64,000 nucleotides of DNA, taken from positions 248,001 through 312,000 of the forward strand of contig JAHJEO010000018.1 in assembly GCA_018825305.1 (NCBI GenBank), written 5' to 3'. The translations under genes were made by a program, and so were the position numbers. The stretch comes from Gammaproteobacteria bacterium (GTDB lineage Bacteria; Pseudomonadota; Gammaproteobacteria; Burkholderiales; Rhodocyclaceae). The notes below the pieces were generated by a model that was given only the letters and a program-made list of their open reading frames with translations, was not told the DNA's origin and did not search any database. Shown here in pieces: positions 1-8,260 of the stretch. Positions within the stretch are counted from its first letter, which is position 1. Every line of letters starts with the position of its first letter.

Positions 1-1208
1 CCGGGCCAGCCGCGCTAACTTCGCGCTGGACGCCCGAGGCTTTGGCCCTGACCCATCTGTTGGTTGCCGGATTCATGCTGCAGGCCATGTGCGGTGCATT
101 GCTGCAATTCGTTCCCGTCGCCGCCGGTGCCAACATCTGGCGCCCGGGCCTGGTGGCCGGACTTGTCCATCCCATGCTGGCAGTGGGCGTGAGCCTGCTG
201 GCGGCCGGTTTTCTGGCCGGACCGGGACCATGGTTGGCGGCCGGTGCCGGCCTTATCGTCACGGCATTGAGCGGCTATGTCATCGTGGTCGGCGTGGCGC
301 TGCTTCGTGCACCGGTAAAGGGGGCGACCATCGTTGCCTTGCGCGTCGCCCTGCTGGCGCTCGTCGTCACTTACGGATTCGGTTTCACGCTGGTCCAGGG
401 CCTGCGCGGTAGCGTCGGGGTGCCGCTGGTCGAGATGACTAATGTGCACGCAGCCTGGGGCCTGGGGGGCTGGTCACTTCTCCTGCTGTCCGGGGTTTCA
501 TATTACGTGGTCCCGATGTTCCAGTTGACGCCGGCCTATCCCGCGTGGCTTGGCCGCATGCTGCCATGGGGTCTGCTCGCTGTATTGCTGTTGTGGGCCA
601 GCCGGTTGTTGACGGGGCTGGCCGAAGGCTGGCTGTCCTGGATATTGCTGGCGGGCATGGCACTGGCGGGCGGCTTCGCTGTTGTCACCCTGCGGCTTCA
701 GGCCAAGCGCCGGCGCCGCGTACCGGATGTGACGCTTACCTTCTTTCGTGGCGGCATGGTGAGTTTGCTGGCGGTTGTCGTCGCCGTGGTGGCTGCTATC
801 GCCGTGCCGCCAGCGCCGACTTTTTCCGAAGCGCCGGCGTGGGCGGTGACGATCGGCATTCTTCTTTTTGTTGGGCTTTTCATTTCGGTCATTACCGGCA
901 TGCTCTACAAGATCGTGCCCTTCCTCAACTGGCTGCACCTGCAGCGCTTGGGGGGGCTAACGATAATGCCGCCGAACATGAAGGAAATGATTCCGGAGCG
1001 CGGCATGGTCGGCCAGATGCGGCTGCATTTTGTTTCGCTGGCGGCCCTGCTGCTGGCGGTGGCGTGGCCGCCGCTGACAGTGGTGGCGGGACTGCTGTTC
1101 GCGGCTTCCTGCGTCTGGCTGGAGTGGAACCTGCTTTCAGCCGTGCGAGTCTATGTCGACTTCAGAGATCGTATTCTCGCAGCCGACGCATGTCATGCGC
1201 CTGGATGA
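1..1208 (+). CDS. Multi-pass membrane protein, heme-copper-oxidase-like, 5' end outside window
   Basis: The reading frame is open to the left edge (first full codon at base 3), so the gene starts outside the window; the TTG at 42 is not needed as a start. About 400 residues are visible, with ten or more hydrophobic segments. Histidines recur in membrane context (THLLV, LVHPML, NVHAAWG, LNWLHLQ, MRLHFV), which recalls subunit I-like heme proteins of the NnrS/heme-copper neighbourhood. The true function is unknown. It is followed convergently by a DNR-type regulator, overlapping its 3' end by 47 bases, and then by NnrS, so a role in nitric oxide or nitrogen oxide respiration is inferred. The peptide AVPPAPTF near residues 267-274 of the visible part is encoded by a copy of the dispersed 24-base repeat. 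Confidence 0.75.
   Translation, partial: GPAALTSRWTPEALALTHLLVAGFMLQAMCGALLQFVPVAAGANIWRPGLVAGLVHPMLAVGVSLLAAGFLAGPGPWLAAGAGLIVTALSGYVIVVGVALLRAPVKGATIVALRVALLALVVTYGFGFTLVQGLRGSVGVPLVEMTNVHAAWGLGGWSLLLLSGVSYYVVPMFQLTPAYPAWLGRMLPWGLLAVLLLWASRLLTGLAEGWLSWILLAGMALAGGFAVVTLRLQAKRRRRVPDVTLTFFRGGMVSLLAVVVAVVAAIAVPPAPTFSEAPAWAVTIGILLFVGLFISVITGMLYKIVPFLNWLHLQRLGGLTIMPPNMKEMIPERGMVGQMRLHFVSLAALLLAVAWPPLTVVAGLLFAASCVWLEWNLLSAVRVYVDFRDRILAADACHAPG
801..824 (+). repeat. Dispersed 24-base repeat, copy 1 (exact)
   Basis: Exact match to the window consensus GCCGTNC + CGCCAGCGCCGACTTTT. It lies in frame inside the first membrane-protein gene and is translated as AVPPAPTF. Confidence 0.9.
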
Positions 1209-1860
1209 CCTTGCCCTGCACCGTAATCAGGCCGGCTTCGGAGAGTTCGTGGAAGATTCGCGACAGGGTTTCTGGCGTGAGATTGAGGCGCGAGGCGATT
1301 ACCTGCTTGGACGTCGGCAGGGAAATTTCCAGGGCACCCTCGCATTCGTCTCCCTGCGGGCAATGCTGCAGCAGGTAGCCGATGACGCGCTGTGCCGAGG
1401 AGCGCAGCGAATAGGATTCGACGTCGTTGATCAGCGAGTGCAGGCGTACCGCCATGCCGGCGAGCATGCGCCGTGCGAATATCGGGTCGGCGGCGAGCAG
1501 TTCGAAGACTGCCTGCATCGACACATGGAGCAGCAGGGTGTCGACCAGGGCCTCGGCGAAAATGGGGTAGGGCCGGTCCATGAACATGACGGCCTCGCCG
1601 AAGCTCTGGCGCGGACCGAGTATCTCGACAACTTTTTCATTGCCGTTGGCCGAGGGGAAGGCCAGTTTCACCTGACCGAACACGATGATGAAGAATCCCT
1701 TTGGCAGGTCACCCTTCTGGAACAGCATTTCGCTCTTGGATATGCGTTTCTCCCGCGTACCCGCGGCAATCGGCGCTATCTGCTCGGAACTGAGTTCCTG
1801 AAACAACGGCAGGCGCGAAAGCAGCGCCGGGATGTCGATTTTGTCCTGTTTGTTAGGCAT
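1162..1860 (-). CDS. dnr: Crp/Fnr-family regulator, DNR/NnrR subclass
   Basis: Encodes 232 residues: an N-terminal cyclic-nucleotide-binding-like beta-roll (about 12-130), a dimer helix, and a winged helix with TPETLSRIF as recognition helix (the E..SR pattern that reads TTGAT half-sites). It lacks the N-terminal cysteine cluster of FNR, which places it with the DNR regulators that sense nitric oxide through heme and activate denitrification genes. It is divergent from the NnrS gene 53 bases away and convergent with the upstream membrane protein. No perfect FNR-type box is visible in the short intergenic gap. The gene symbol is by subclass only; orthology to a characterised dnr is not proven. 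Confidence 0.8.
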   Translation of the reverse strand: MPNKQDKIDIPALLSRLPLFQELSSEQIAPIAAGTREKRISKSEMLFQKGDLPKGFFIIVFGQVKLAFPSANGNEKVVEILGPRQSFGEAVMFMDRPYPIFAEALVDTLLLHVSMQAVFELLAADPIFARRMLAGMAVRLHSLINDVESYSLRSSAQRVIGYLLQHCPQGDECEGALEISLPTSKQVIASRLNLTPETLSRIFHELSEAGLITVQGKVIQAHDMRRLREYDL

Positions 1861-1913
1861 GGTTCCCTCTGTTGTCGGCAGAAAATACCACGCTTTGTGG
1901 CGAGGGTGAGCAG

Positions 1914-3122
1914 TTGATAACGCGTTTGTCCGCTCCGTTCTTTTCCGCGCCGCACCGCGTGATGTTCCTTGGCGGCGCCATCCAGGCGCTTATAGCCATT
2001 CTGACTTGGGGTATCGACCTGGCGGCCCGGCAGGCCGGACTGTGGCAGGCCCCGCAGTGGCCCCTGCCAGCGCCATGGTGGCATGCGCTCACGATGCTCT
2101 ACGGCGTATTCCCCTTCTTCATCTTTGGCTTCATCCTGACGGCGGGACCTCGCTGGCAGGGCGCGCCTGATACGCCATCGCGCGTTTTCGTGCCGGCTTT
2201 CCTCGGCATGGCGGCCGGTTGGGCGCTGATCTGGCTGTCACCGTTGTTGGCGGCACTGCTGGTGCCCGGCCTCGCGCTGGTAATGGCCGGCTGGGGTGTG
2301 GCGCTGGTCTGGCTGTGGCAGGTAGGCAATCGCCCCGATCGGGATCGGCTGCACATTCGTGTCGTTGCGGCCGGTGTCGCGCTGGGTGTTGCCGGTATGG
2401 CTGCACTTGCCGCCTTCGCGCTCGGCGCCGAGGCGCGCTGGGCACGGCTCGGGATCGAACTGGGCCTGTGGGGCGTGTTGCTGCCGATATTCGTTACTGT
2501 CGCCCACCGCATGTTGCCGTTCTTCACCAGTGCCGTTGTCCCCAACTACGCGGTCTATCGGGCGGACTGGACGCTGCAGGTAATGGTTGCGGCAAGTCTG
2601 CTTCATGGCGTGCTGTCATGGCTGGACATGCCGGCGTGGACCTGGCTTGCCGATTTGCCGGCCGCGGGCGTGGCGGTGCATCTGTCGCGGCGCTGGCGCC
2701 TTCGCGACAGCCTCGGGCAACGCATGGTGGCGGTGTTGCATATCGCCTTCGCCTGGGTCGCACTTGCTTTCGCCCTGTTTGCCGTCGGCAGCCTGATGAG
2801 TCTGGCGGGTCGCGACGCGCTGGGCCTGGTCCCGCTGCATGCGCTGACGCTCGGCTTTTTTGCCTCGATGCTGATCGGCATGGCCACGCGCGTCACCCTC
2901 GGCCATTCGGGCCTGCCAGTGCGCGACGACGGCGTGATGTGGCCAGCTTTCTGGGCGATGCAGGCGGCAGCGCTGCTGCGCATTCTGGCTGAGTTGGCGG
3001 GCCCGGCCGCGGCGTGGCTGTCGCTGCCCGCGGCGCTGCTGTGGGCGGGCGCCTTTGCCGTCTGGACTTGGCGCCACGGGCCGAAGTTTCTGCGTCGGCG
3101 CGCCGACGGCAAGCCTGGCTGA
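1914..3122 (+). CDS. nnrS: NnrS family heme/copper membrane protein
   Basis: About 402 residues with roughly twelve membrane segments. It shows NnrS-type features: an N-terminal APFFSAPHRVMFLGG segment, TVAHRMLPFFTSAVVPNY in the middle, and MATRVTLGHSG near the C-terminus. NnrS proteins relieve nitrosative stress and are co-regulated with denitrification. I chose TTG at 1914 because GAGGG lies seven bases before it; the frame is open back to TTG 1872 without a ribosome binding site. It reads away from the DNR-type regulator and is followed two bases later by a SirB2-family gene, so the two are probably co-transcribed. Confidence 0.85.
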   Translation: MITRLSAPFFSAPHRVMFLGGAIQALIAILTWGIDLAARQAGLWQAPQWPLPAPWWHALTMLYGVFPFFIFGFILTAGPRWQGAPDTPSRVFVPAFLGMAAGWALIWLSPLLAALLVPGLALVMAGWGVALVWLWQVGNRPDRDRLHIRVVAAGVALGVAGMAALAAFALGAEARWARLGIELGLWGVLLPIFVTVAHRMLPFFTSAVVPNYAVYRADWTLQVMVAASLLHGVLSWLDMPAWTWLADLPAAGVAVHLSRRWRLRDSLGQRMVAVLHIAFAWVALAFALFAVGSLMSLAGRDALGLVPLHALTLGFFASMLIGMATRVTLGHSGLPVRDDGVMWPAFWAMQAAALLRILAELAGPAAAWLSLPAALLWAGAFAVWTWRHGPKFLRRRADGKPG

Positions 3123-3124
3123 GC

Positions 3125-3514
3125 ATGAACTGGTATTTCGCCATCAAGCACCTGCACGTCGCCTGCGCCGTGCTCAGCATCAGCGGTTTCGTGCTGCGCG
3201 GCGTGCTGATGCTGGCCGACTCGCCGTTGCGCAATTCCCGCTGGCTGCGCATTGCACCGCACGTCAATGACACGCTGCTGCTGCTGGCGGCACTTGCGCT
3301 CACTATCCTCATCGGCCAGTACCCGTTTGTCGATTCCTGGCTGACCGCGAAGGTATTCGGGCTGATCGCCTACATCGTGCTGGGATCGCTGGCGCTCAAG
3401 ATGGGACGCACACGCCGGCAGCGTACGCTGGCCTGGCTGGCGGCCATTGCCGTGTTTGCATACGTGGTGTCGGTGGCGTTGAGCCGCGACGCGCGAGGCA
3501 TCTTCGCCGGCTGA
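3125..3514 (+). CDS. SirB2 family integral membrane protein
   Basis: A 129-residue protein with four predicted membrane helices. It has the SirB family pattern: KHLHVACAVLSISGFVLRG at the N-terminus, APHVNDTLLL in the centre, KVFGLIAYIVLG and a basic TRRQR loop. SirB2 proteins are widespread small membrane proteins without a firm biochemical role. The ATG at 3125 lies just after the NnrS stop; an upstream extension of the frame overlaps nnrS and is not used. It probably forms the end of the nnrS operon, facing the convergent fnr gene. Confidence 0.85.
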   Translation: MNWYFAIKHLHVACAVLSISGFVLRGVLMLADSPLRNSRWLRIAPHVNDTLLLLAALALTILIGQYPFVDSWLTAKVFGLIAYIVLGSLALKMGRTRRQRTLAWLAAIAVFAYVVSVALSRDARGIFAG

Positions 3515-3535
3515 TGGACGGCGTGTGGCGCCGAC

Positions 3536-4342
3536 TCAGGCGCCGCGTGAGCGTTGCGGAGTCGGCAGCGGTGTGTGGGTCAGCAGGGTGCGCAGGCCCG
3601 CCAGATCTAGGATGCGGATGTGTTTCTGCTGCACGGCGATGAGTCCGTTTTCCTGGAAATGCGAGAAGGCGCGGCTGACGGTTTCGAGCTTGAGGCCCAA
3701 GTACGAGCCGATTTCCTCGCGCGTCATGCGCAGGTGGAACTCGGTGGCCGAGTAACCGCGCGTGGTGAATCGCTGCGACAGATTCAGCAGAAAGGCCGCC
3801 AGGCGTTCCTCGGCACGCATGGTGCCGAGCAGCATCATCACGCTCTGGTCGCGCACGATCTCGCGGCTCATCACCTTGTGGAAATGGTGTTGCAAGGTGC
3901 GCATCTCGCTCGACAACTGCTCCAGCTGGGCGAAGGGGATCACGCAGACCTCGCTGTCCTCAAGCGCAACAGCATTGCATGTGTGCGTTTCGAGGCTGAT
4001 GCCATCCATGCCGAGGATTTCGCCGGCCATCTGGAAGCCGGTGACCTGGTCGCGGCCATCTTCCATCAGTACGTCGGTCTTGAAGAAGCCGGTTTTGATG
4101 GCGTAGATCGCTTCGAAGTCGGCGCCGGTGCGGTAGAGATGGTTGCCGCGCTTGAGCTTGCGTCGCGTCGAAACCAGGGAATCAAGGCGCTCGATCTCGG
4201 CCTCGGACAGGCCAAGCGGCAGACAGAGTTCCTGCAGGTTGCATTGCGAGCAGGCGGCCTTGAGTGAGTGCACGGTTAGCGGTACGACATTGCCGATATC
4301 GTCGCTTGGCGCGCATTCAGTAACGCGTTTGATCTGTGTCAA
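3536..4342 (-). CDS. fnr: FNR, oxygen-sensing Fe-S transcription regulator
   Basis: An FNR-type protein. Cysteines in ACSQCNLQELC (about 31, 34, 40) plus the later THTCNAV cysteine would bind the [4Fe-4S] cluster that is lost in oxygen. The effector-like domain follows, then a winged helix with LKLETVSRAF for DNA reading. The start is uncertain. TTG at 4342 has GGGGA nine bases upstream but coincides with the FNR box; GTG at 4273 gives a shorter protein of 245 residues without a good ribosome site; GTG at 4393 is also in frame. The gene is divergent from hemN, and the shared FNR box suggests autoregulation. Confidence 0.9.
   Translation of the reverse strand: MTQIKRVTECAPSDDIGNVVPLTVHSLKAACSQCNLQELCLPLGLSEAEIERLDSLVSTRRKLKRGNHLYRTGADFEAIYAIKTGFFKTDVLMEDGRDQVTGFQMAGEILGMDGISLETHTCNAVALEDSEVCVIPFAQLEQLSSEMRTLQHHFHKVMSREIVRDQSVMMLLGTMRAEERLAAFLLNLSQRFTTRGYSATEFHLRMTREEIGSYLGLKLETVSRAFSHFQENGLIAVQQKHIRILDLAGLRTLLTHTPLPTPQRSRGA
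4329..4342. promoter_or_regulatory. FNR/DNR box between fnr and hemN
   Basis: TTGAT-CTGT-GTCAA differs from the palindromic consensus TTGAT-N4-ATCAA at one base. Its centre is 78 bases before the hemN ATG. With activation from -41.5, transcription would start near 4377. It also lies at the 5' end of fnr, which fits negative or positive autoregulation. Confidence 0.8.
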
Positions 4343-4413
4343 CGCTACATCCCCGTGGTTCCGGCATCGTTGCCACCTGATGAAAGGCGGCACAGGCCGT
4401 CAAGGTTGAATGG

Positions 4414-5808
4414 ATGACCAGCAACTTCCAAGAACTCGTTTTTGATCCGCAAGTCATCCGCCGCTTCGACGTTAATGGCCCGCGCTATACGTCTTATCCG
4501 ACGGCGGACCGCTTTGTCGAGGCCTTCGGCTCCGAAGCCTACAGCAATTGGCTCGGACGCCGCACGGTCGGTGGAAGCGGGCGACCTCTTTCATTATACG
4601 TCCACATCCCCTTCTGCAATACGATCTGCTATTACTGCGCCTGCAACAAGATCATCACCAAGGATCACGGCCGCTCCGCCAAGTACATCAAGTACCTGGG
4701 CAAGGAGATCGCAATGCAGACCGCGGCGCTCGATGGCAATAGCGATGTGATCCAGCTCCACTGGGGCGGCGGTACGCCGACCTTCCTCTCGCACGACGAG
4801 ATGAAGCGCCTGATGGAGTTGATCAATACCCATTTCAATCTGCTGCCCAATGGCGAGTACTCGATCGAGGTCGATCCGCGGAAAGTTGACCGGGCGACGG
4901 TCAAACTGCTGGCCGAACTTGGCTTCAATCGCATGAGCGTGGGCGTGCAGGATTTCGAGCCCTCGGTGCAGAAGGCGGTCAATCGCATCCAGAGCCTCGA
5001 CGAAACCAAGCTGGTCATCGACTCGGCACGCGAGTTCGGCTTCAAGGGCATTTCGGTTGACCTGATCTACGGCCTGCCCAAGCAGAACGTCATCAGCTTC
5101 AACCACACGCTGGACGAAGTACTGAAGCTCTCGCCCGACCGGCTGTCGATCTACAACTACGCGCACCTGCCAGCGCTGGCCAAGCCGCAGCGCCGCATCG
5201 TCGAAGCCGAGTTGCCGACGGCCGATGCCAAGCTGCAGATCCTGCAACTGGCGATCCGCCGCCTCACCGATGCCGGCTATGTCTTCATCGGCATGGACCA
5301 CTTCGCCAAGCCCGACGACGAGCTTGCCGTGGCGCAGCGCCAGGGCCGGCTGCATCGCAACTTCCAGGGCTATTCGACCCATGCCGAGGCCGACCTGCTC
5401 GCCTTCGGCGTCTCCGCCATCGGCAAGGTCGGGCCGACCTACTGCCAGAATTACCGCACCCTCGACGAATATTACGATGCGCTCGACCGCAGCGAGTTGC
5501 CGGTGATGCGCGGCCTCGAACTGACTGCCGACGACCTGCTGCGCCGGTCCATCATCCAGGCGCTGATGTGTCACTTCGAACTGTCCATCGAGTCGGTCGA
5601 GATCGCCCACCTGATCGATTTCAAGTCTTACTTCGAGGCCGAACTGGCCGCATTGCGCGAGATGGAAGCGGCCGGACTGCTGTCCATCGACAGCCAGTGG
5701 ATCACCGTGCAACCCAAGGGCCGCATGCTGGTGCGGGTCATCGCCATGGCCTTCGACCGTTACCTGCGCACTGACCGCGAGCGCGCGCGCTACTCCAAAG
5801 TGATCTAA
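4414..5808 (+). CDS. hemN: Oxygen-independent coproporphyrinogen III oxidase
   Basis: 464 residues, the usual HemN length. It is a radical SAM enzyme that decarboxylates coproporphyrinogen III to protoporphyrinogen IX without oxygen in the heme pathway. The cluster motif CNTICYYCAC (C68, C72, C75, with C77 as the HemN-specific extra cysteine) follows LYVHIPF. GPRYTSYPTA near the N-terminus and HWGGGTPTFL for SAM binding are also diagnostic. It is preceded by the FNR box, which fits expression under low oxygen, and is followed ten bases later by the TauE/SafE-like gene. Confidence 0.97.
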   Translation: MTSNFQELVFDPQVIRRFDVNGPRYTSYPTADRFVEAFGSEAYSNWLGRRTVGGSGRPLSLYVHIPFCNTICYYCACNKIITKDHGRSAKYIKYLGKEIAMQTAALDGNSDVIQLHWGGGTPTFLSHDEMKRLMELINTHFNLLPNGEYSIEVDPRKVDRATVKLLAELGFNRMSVGVQDFEPSVQKAVNRIQSLDETKLVIDSAREFGFKGISVDLIYGLPKQNVISFNHTLDEVLKLSPDRLSIYNYAHLPALAKPQRRIVEAELPTADAKLQILQLAIRRLTDAGYVFIGMDHFAKPDDELAVAQRQGRLHRNFQGYSTHAEADLLAFGVSAIGKVGPTYCQNYRTLDEYYDALDRSELPVMRGLELTADDLLRRSIIQALMCHFELSIESVEIAHLIDFKSYFEAELAALREMEAAGLLSIDSQWITVQPKGRMLVRVIAMAFDRYLRTDRERARYSKVI

Positions 5809-5817
5809 TTCGGGCTT

Positions 5818-6504
5818 ATGCCCGATTCCGGCTTTTCCGTTTATCTCACCCTGTTTCTGGTCGGCCTGCTCGGTGGCGGGCATTGCGTCGGCATGTGCGG
5901 CGGCATCGTCGGCGCGCTGGCGATGCAACTGCCGGGCACGGCATCGGGCTGGACCCTGCACCTCGGCTACAACGCAGGTCGCATCGCCAGCTACGCGACA
6001 GTCGGCGCACTGGCTGGTGCGTTTGGCAGCCTGAGTCTTGTGGCCGGTCCGACGCTGCCGCTGCGGCAATCCTTGTACGTCGTTGCCAACGTCATGCTGG
6101 TGGCGATGGGCCTGTATCTGATGGGAATGACAGGCGCGCTGGCCTGGGTGGAGCGTGCCGGACAGGGCATCTGGCGCCGACTGCAGCCGCTGACGGCACG
6201 CTTCCTGCCGGTGCGCGGCCTGGCGCAGGCATTGCCGCTGGGATTCCTCTGGGGCTGGCTGCCTTGCGGACTGGTATATAGCGCGCTGGTATCGGCGCTG
6301 GCGACCGGTTCCGCCTTGAATGGGGCGCTGGCGATGCTGGCTTTCGGTCTGGGAACGCTGCCCAACCTGTTGCTGGCCGGCTATGTGTTCGTGCGCTTTC
6401 GCGGCATCGCCCAGGCAAGGGCGGTGCGTACGCTGTCGGGTCTGCTTGTAGTGGGTTTCGGCGCGGTCGGACTGTGGCGCGCCGCGACCTTTTCCAGCGG
6501 CTGA
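5818..6504 (+). CDS. Sulfite exporter TauE/SafE-like (DsbD-like) membrane protein
   Basis: 228 residues with about six membrane helices. The N-terminal FLVGLLGGGHCVGMCGGIVGAL carries the paired cysteines (HC...MCGG) typical of the small TauE/SafE or DsbD_2-like proteins found beside cbb3 oxidase and hemN genes. The second half repeats the fold with LGFLWGWLPCGLVYSAL. Such proteins are thought to move copper or reducing equivalents during cytochrome oxidase assembly; the substrate here is not known. The short gap after hemN suggests a common transcript. Confidence 0.8.
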   Translation: MPDSGFSVYLTLFLVGLLGGGHCVGMCGGIVGALAMQLPGTASGWTLHLGYNAGRIASYATVGALAGAFGSLSLVAGPTLPLRQSLYVVANVMLVAMGLYLMGMTGALAWVERAGQGIWRRLQPLTARFLPVRGLAQALPLGFLWGWLPCGLVYSALVSALATGSALNGALAMLAFGLGTLPNLLLAGYVFVRFRGIAQARAVRTLSGLLVVGFGAVGLWRAATFSSG

Positions 6505-7224
6505 TCAGAACAGGGGCGGGGCGGCGGGTGCGGGAGGCGGTGCCGGAATCCAGGCACCAGTAGCCAGCCAGGCCATGGTCAGGGCGAAGGTCAGGGCGAC
6601 GATGAAGGCAATGAATCCGCCTCCGGACAGCGATTCCTCGCCACGGTCGGAACGCTCCTTCCAGCCGCGCAGCATCGGCCGCAGCAGGTCCTGTTTCTTC
6701 TTGCGGACATAGAAGGCGATGGCACCCAAATGCAGCCCAATCAATGTGCCGACCAGCCAAACATTCAGTTTGTGCAGCGCCGTCAGCTTGTCCGAAAATT
6801 CCTTGGAGGCAAGGGCGTAGAGCGGGCCGTTGAAGGCGATGTCGTCGTTGGCGGCAAGCCCGGTGGCGACCTGGGCGGCGAGTACCGCCAGCAGGCCGAG
6901 CACCGACAGGGCACCGAGAGGATTGTGGCCGGGGCCGTGCCAGCGTCCCTGCAGGTAGTCGCGGATCGCGGCCGGGCCGCGCACGAACTGGCTGAAGCGG
7001 GCGTAGGTCGAACCGACAACGCCCCAGGCGATGCGGAAAGCGAGCAGGCCGACGATCACGATGGCGAAGCGGCCGTGCCAGATCATGGCATTGCCGCCGA
7101 TGAAACCGCTGATGGTAGCGGCGGCGACAAGCACCACCAGCAACCAGTGGAAAAGGCGCGTCGGCAGGTCCCAGACGCGGACCCGATGTTGCCAGTCCGA
7201 ACCACCGGGAACCGCCAGGCACAT
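6505..7224 (-). CDS. Cytochrome b561 / b-type diheme membrane protein
   Basis: 239 residues with four to five membrane helices. VWDLPTRLFHWLLV at the N-terminus and further histidines (MIWHGRF, ALHKLNVW, GLHLGAI) are the heme b ligand positions of the cytochrome b561/hydrogenase b-subunit family. It would pass electrons between the quinone pool and a periplasmic c-type partner. The C-terminal end is proline and alanine rich. No partner dehydrogenase is adjacent: it converges with the TauE/SafE-like gene and lies downstream of secF. Confidence 0.82.
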   Translation of the reverse strand: MCLAVPGGSDWQHRVRVWDLPTRLFHWLLVVLVAAATISGFIGGNAMIWHGRFAIVIVGLLAFRIAWGVVGSTYARFSQFVRGPAAIRDYLQGRWHGPGHNPLGALSVLGLLAVLAAQVATGLAANDDIAFNGPLYALASKEFSDKLTALHKLNVWLVGTLIGLHLGAIAFYVRKKKQDLLRPMLRGWKERSDRGEESLSGGGFIAFIVALTFALTMAWLATGAWIPAPPPAPAAPPLF

Positions 7225-7257
7225 GTCAGATCTCCTTATCGAGCGCAGCGAACCGCC

Positions 7258-7296
7258 AGTTTCCCCCTTTTCGAAAGGGGGCTGGGGGGTTAGGGC
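7258..7296. repeat. Hairpin repeat of the NPPAPF-KGG type downstream of secF
   Basis: CCCCCTTT-tcg-AAAGGGGG (7264-7282) followed by GCTGGGGGGTTAGGG. Read on the minus strand it would translate as NPPAPFRKGG, the hallmark of a widespread class of small bacterial intergenic repeats. It may act as a transcript end for the secDF operon. Confidence 0.6.
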
Positions 7297-8259
7297 CTAA
7301 ACACAGGCTCCGTCTTCGGTGGTTCCCTCGGGCTTGTCCTTCTTGGCCTTGACGAACTGCTCGCGCGAGACGCCCAGCCACATCACCAGCGGGCTGGCGA
7401 CCAGCACCGACGAGTAGATGCCGAAGAGGATGCCGATGGTCAACGCCAGGGCAAAGTAGTGCAGGGCGGCACCGCCGAAGATCAGCATCGAGGTCACCAT
7501 CATCTGCGTCGAGCCGTGGGTGATGATGGTTCGCGAGATGGTGCTGGTGATGGCGTGGTCTAGCACCTGCGGCGTGGTCAGGCCGCGCTTCTTCTTGAAG
7601 GTTTCGCGGACGCGGTCGAATACCACCACCGATTCGTTCACCGAGTAGCCGAGCACCGCCAGCACCGCCGCCAGCACCGCCAGCGAAAATTCCCATTGAA
7701 AGAAGGCGAAAAAGCCGAGGATGATGATGACGTCGTGCAGGTTGGCGATGATGGCCGACACGGCGAAGCGCCATTCGAAGCGGAAGGCGAGATAGATGAC
7801 GATGCCGATGATCACCAGCAGCAGCGCCAGCGCGCCATCCTCGGCCAGTTCCTTGCCGACCTGTGGCCCGACGAACTCCACGCGCTTGAGGGTGGGCACG
7901 CTTGCCGTATCGCCAGCGCCGACTTTTTGCAGCGAAGCCATGACGCGCTCGCCGACCTTGGATGATTCGCTGGACTTGGCCAGGGGCACGCGAATCAGCA
8001 CGTCGCGTGACGAACCGAAATTCTGCACCTGCGGGTCGGCAAAACCGTCGGCCTCGATCGACTTCCGAATTTTCTCAAGATCCGGTGCCTCGGCATAGCT
8101 GACTTCCATCAGCGTGCCGCCGGTAAACTCGATGCTGAGATGCAGCCCCTTGGTGGCGAGGAAGAATACCGCGGCAAGGAAGGTGATCAGCGAGATGACG
8201 TTGAACACCAGCGCATGGCGCATGAAGGGGATGTCCTTGCGGATGCGGAAAAACTCCAT
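7297..8259 (-). CDS. secF: Protein translocase subunit SecF
   Basis: 320 residues and six membrane helices. IEFTGGTLMEV in the first periplasmic region and GYSVNESVVVFDRVRE in the membrane core are SecF signatures. With SecD and YajC it uses the proton motive force to help SecYEG export. It follows secD after one base. The periplasmic domain contains [11 protein letters not shown] at about residues 111-121, encoded by a copy of the dispersed repeat, just before the conserved LKRVEFVGPQVG. Confidence 0.96.
   Translation of the reverse strand: MEFFRIRKDIPFMRHALVFNVISLITFLAAVFFLATKGLHLSIEFTGGTLMEVSYAEAPDLEKIRKSIEADGFADPQVQNFGSSRDVLIRVPLAKSSESSKVGERVMASLQKVGAGDTASVPTLKRVEFVGPQVGKELAEDGALALLLVIIGIVIYLAFRFEWRFAVSAIIANLHDVIIILGFFAFFQWEFSLAVLAAVLAVLGYSVNESVVVFDRVRETFKKKRGLTTPQVLDHAITSTISRTIITHGSTQMMVTSMLIFGGAALHYFALALTIGILFGIYSSVLVASPLVMWLGVSREQFVKAKKDKPEGTTEDGACV
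7904..7927 (+). repeat. Dispersed 24-base repeat, copy 2 (one mismatch)
   Basis: GCCGTAT + CGCCAGCGCCGACTTTT. It is antisense to secF, so the gene reads it in the reverse complement as KVGAGDT. Confidence 0.9.
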
Positions 8260-8260
8260 G

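Noticed and set aside
42-44. TTG as start of the first membrane-protein gene
   Set aside because: The frame is open and coding-like to the left edge, so the gene is simply truncated by the window.
4108-4131. AAGTCGGCGCCGGTGCGG inside fnr as a further copy of the 24-base motif
   Set aside because: Too many changes at both ends, and the encoded TGADFEAIYAI aligns with ordinary FNR without any disturbance.
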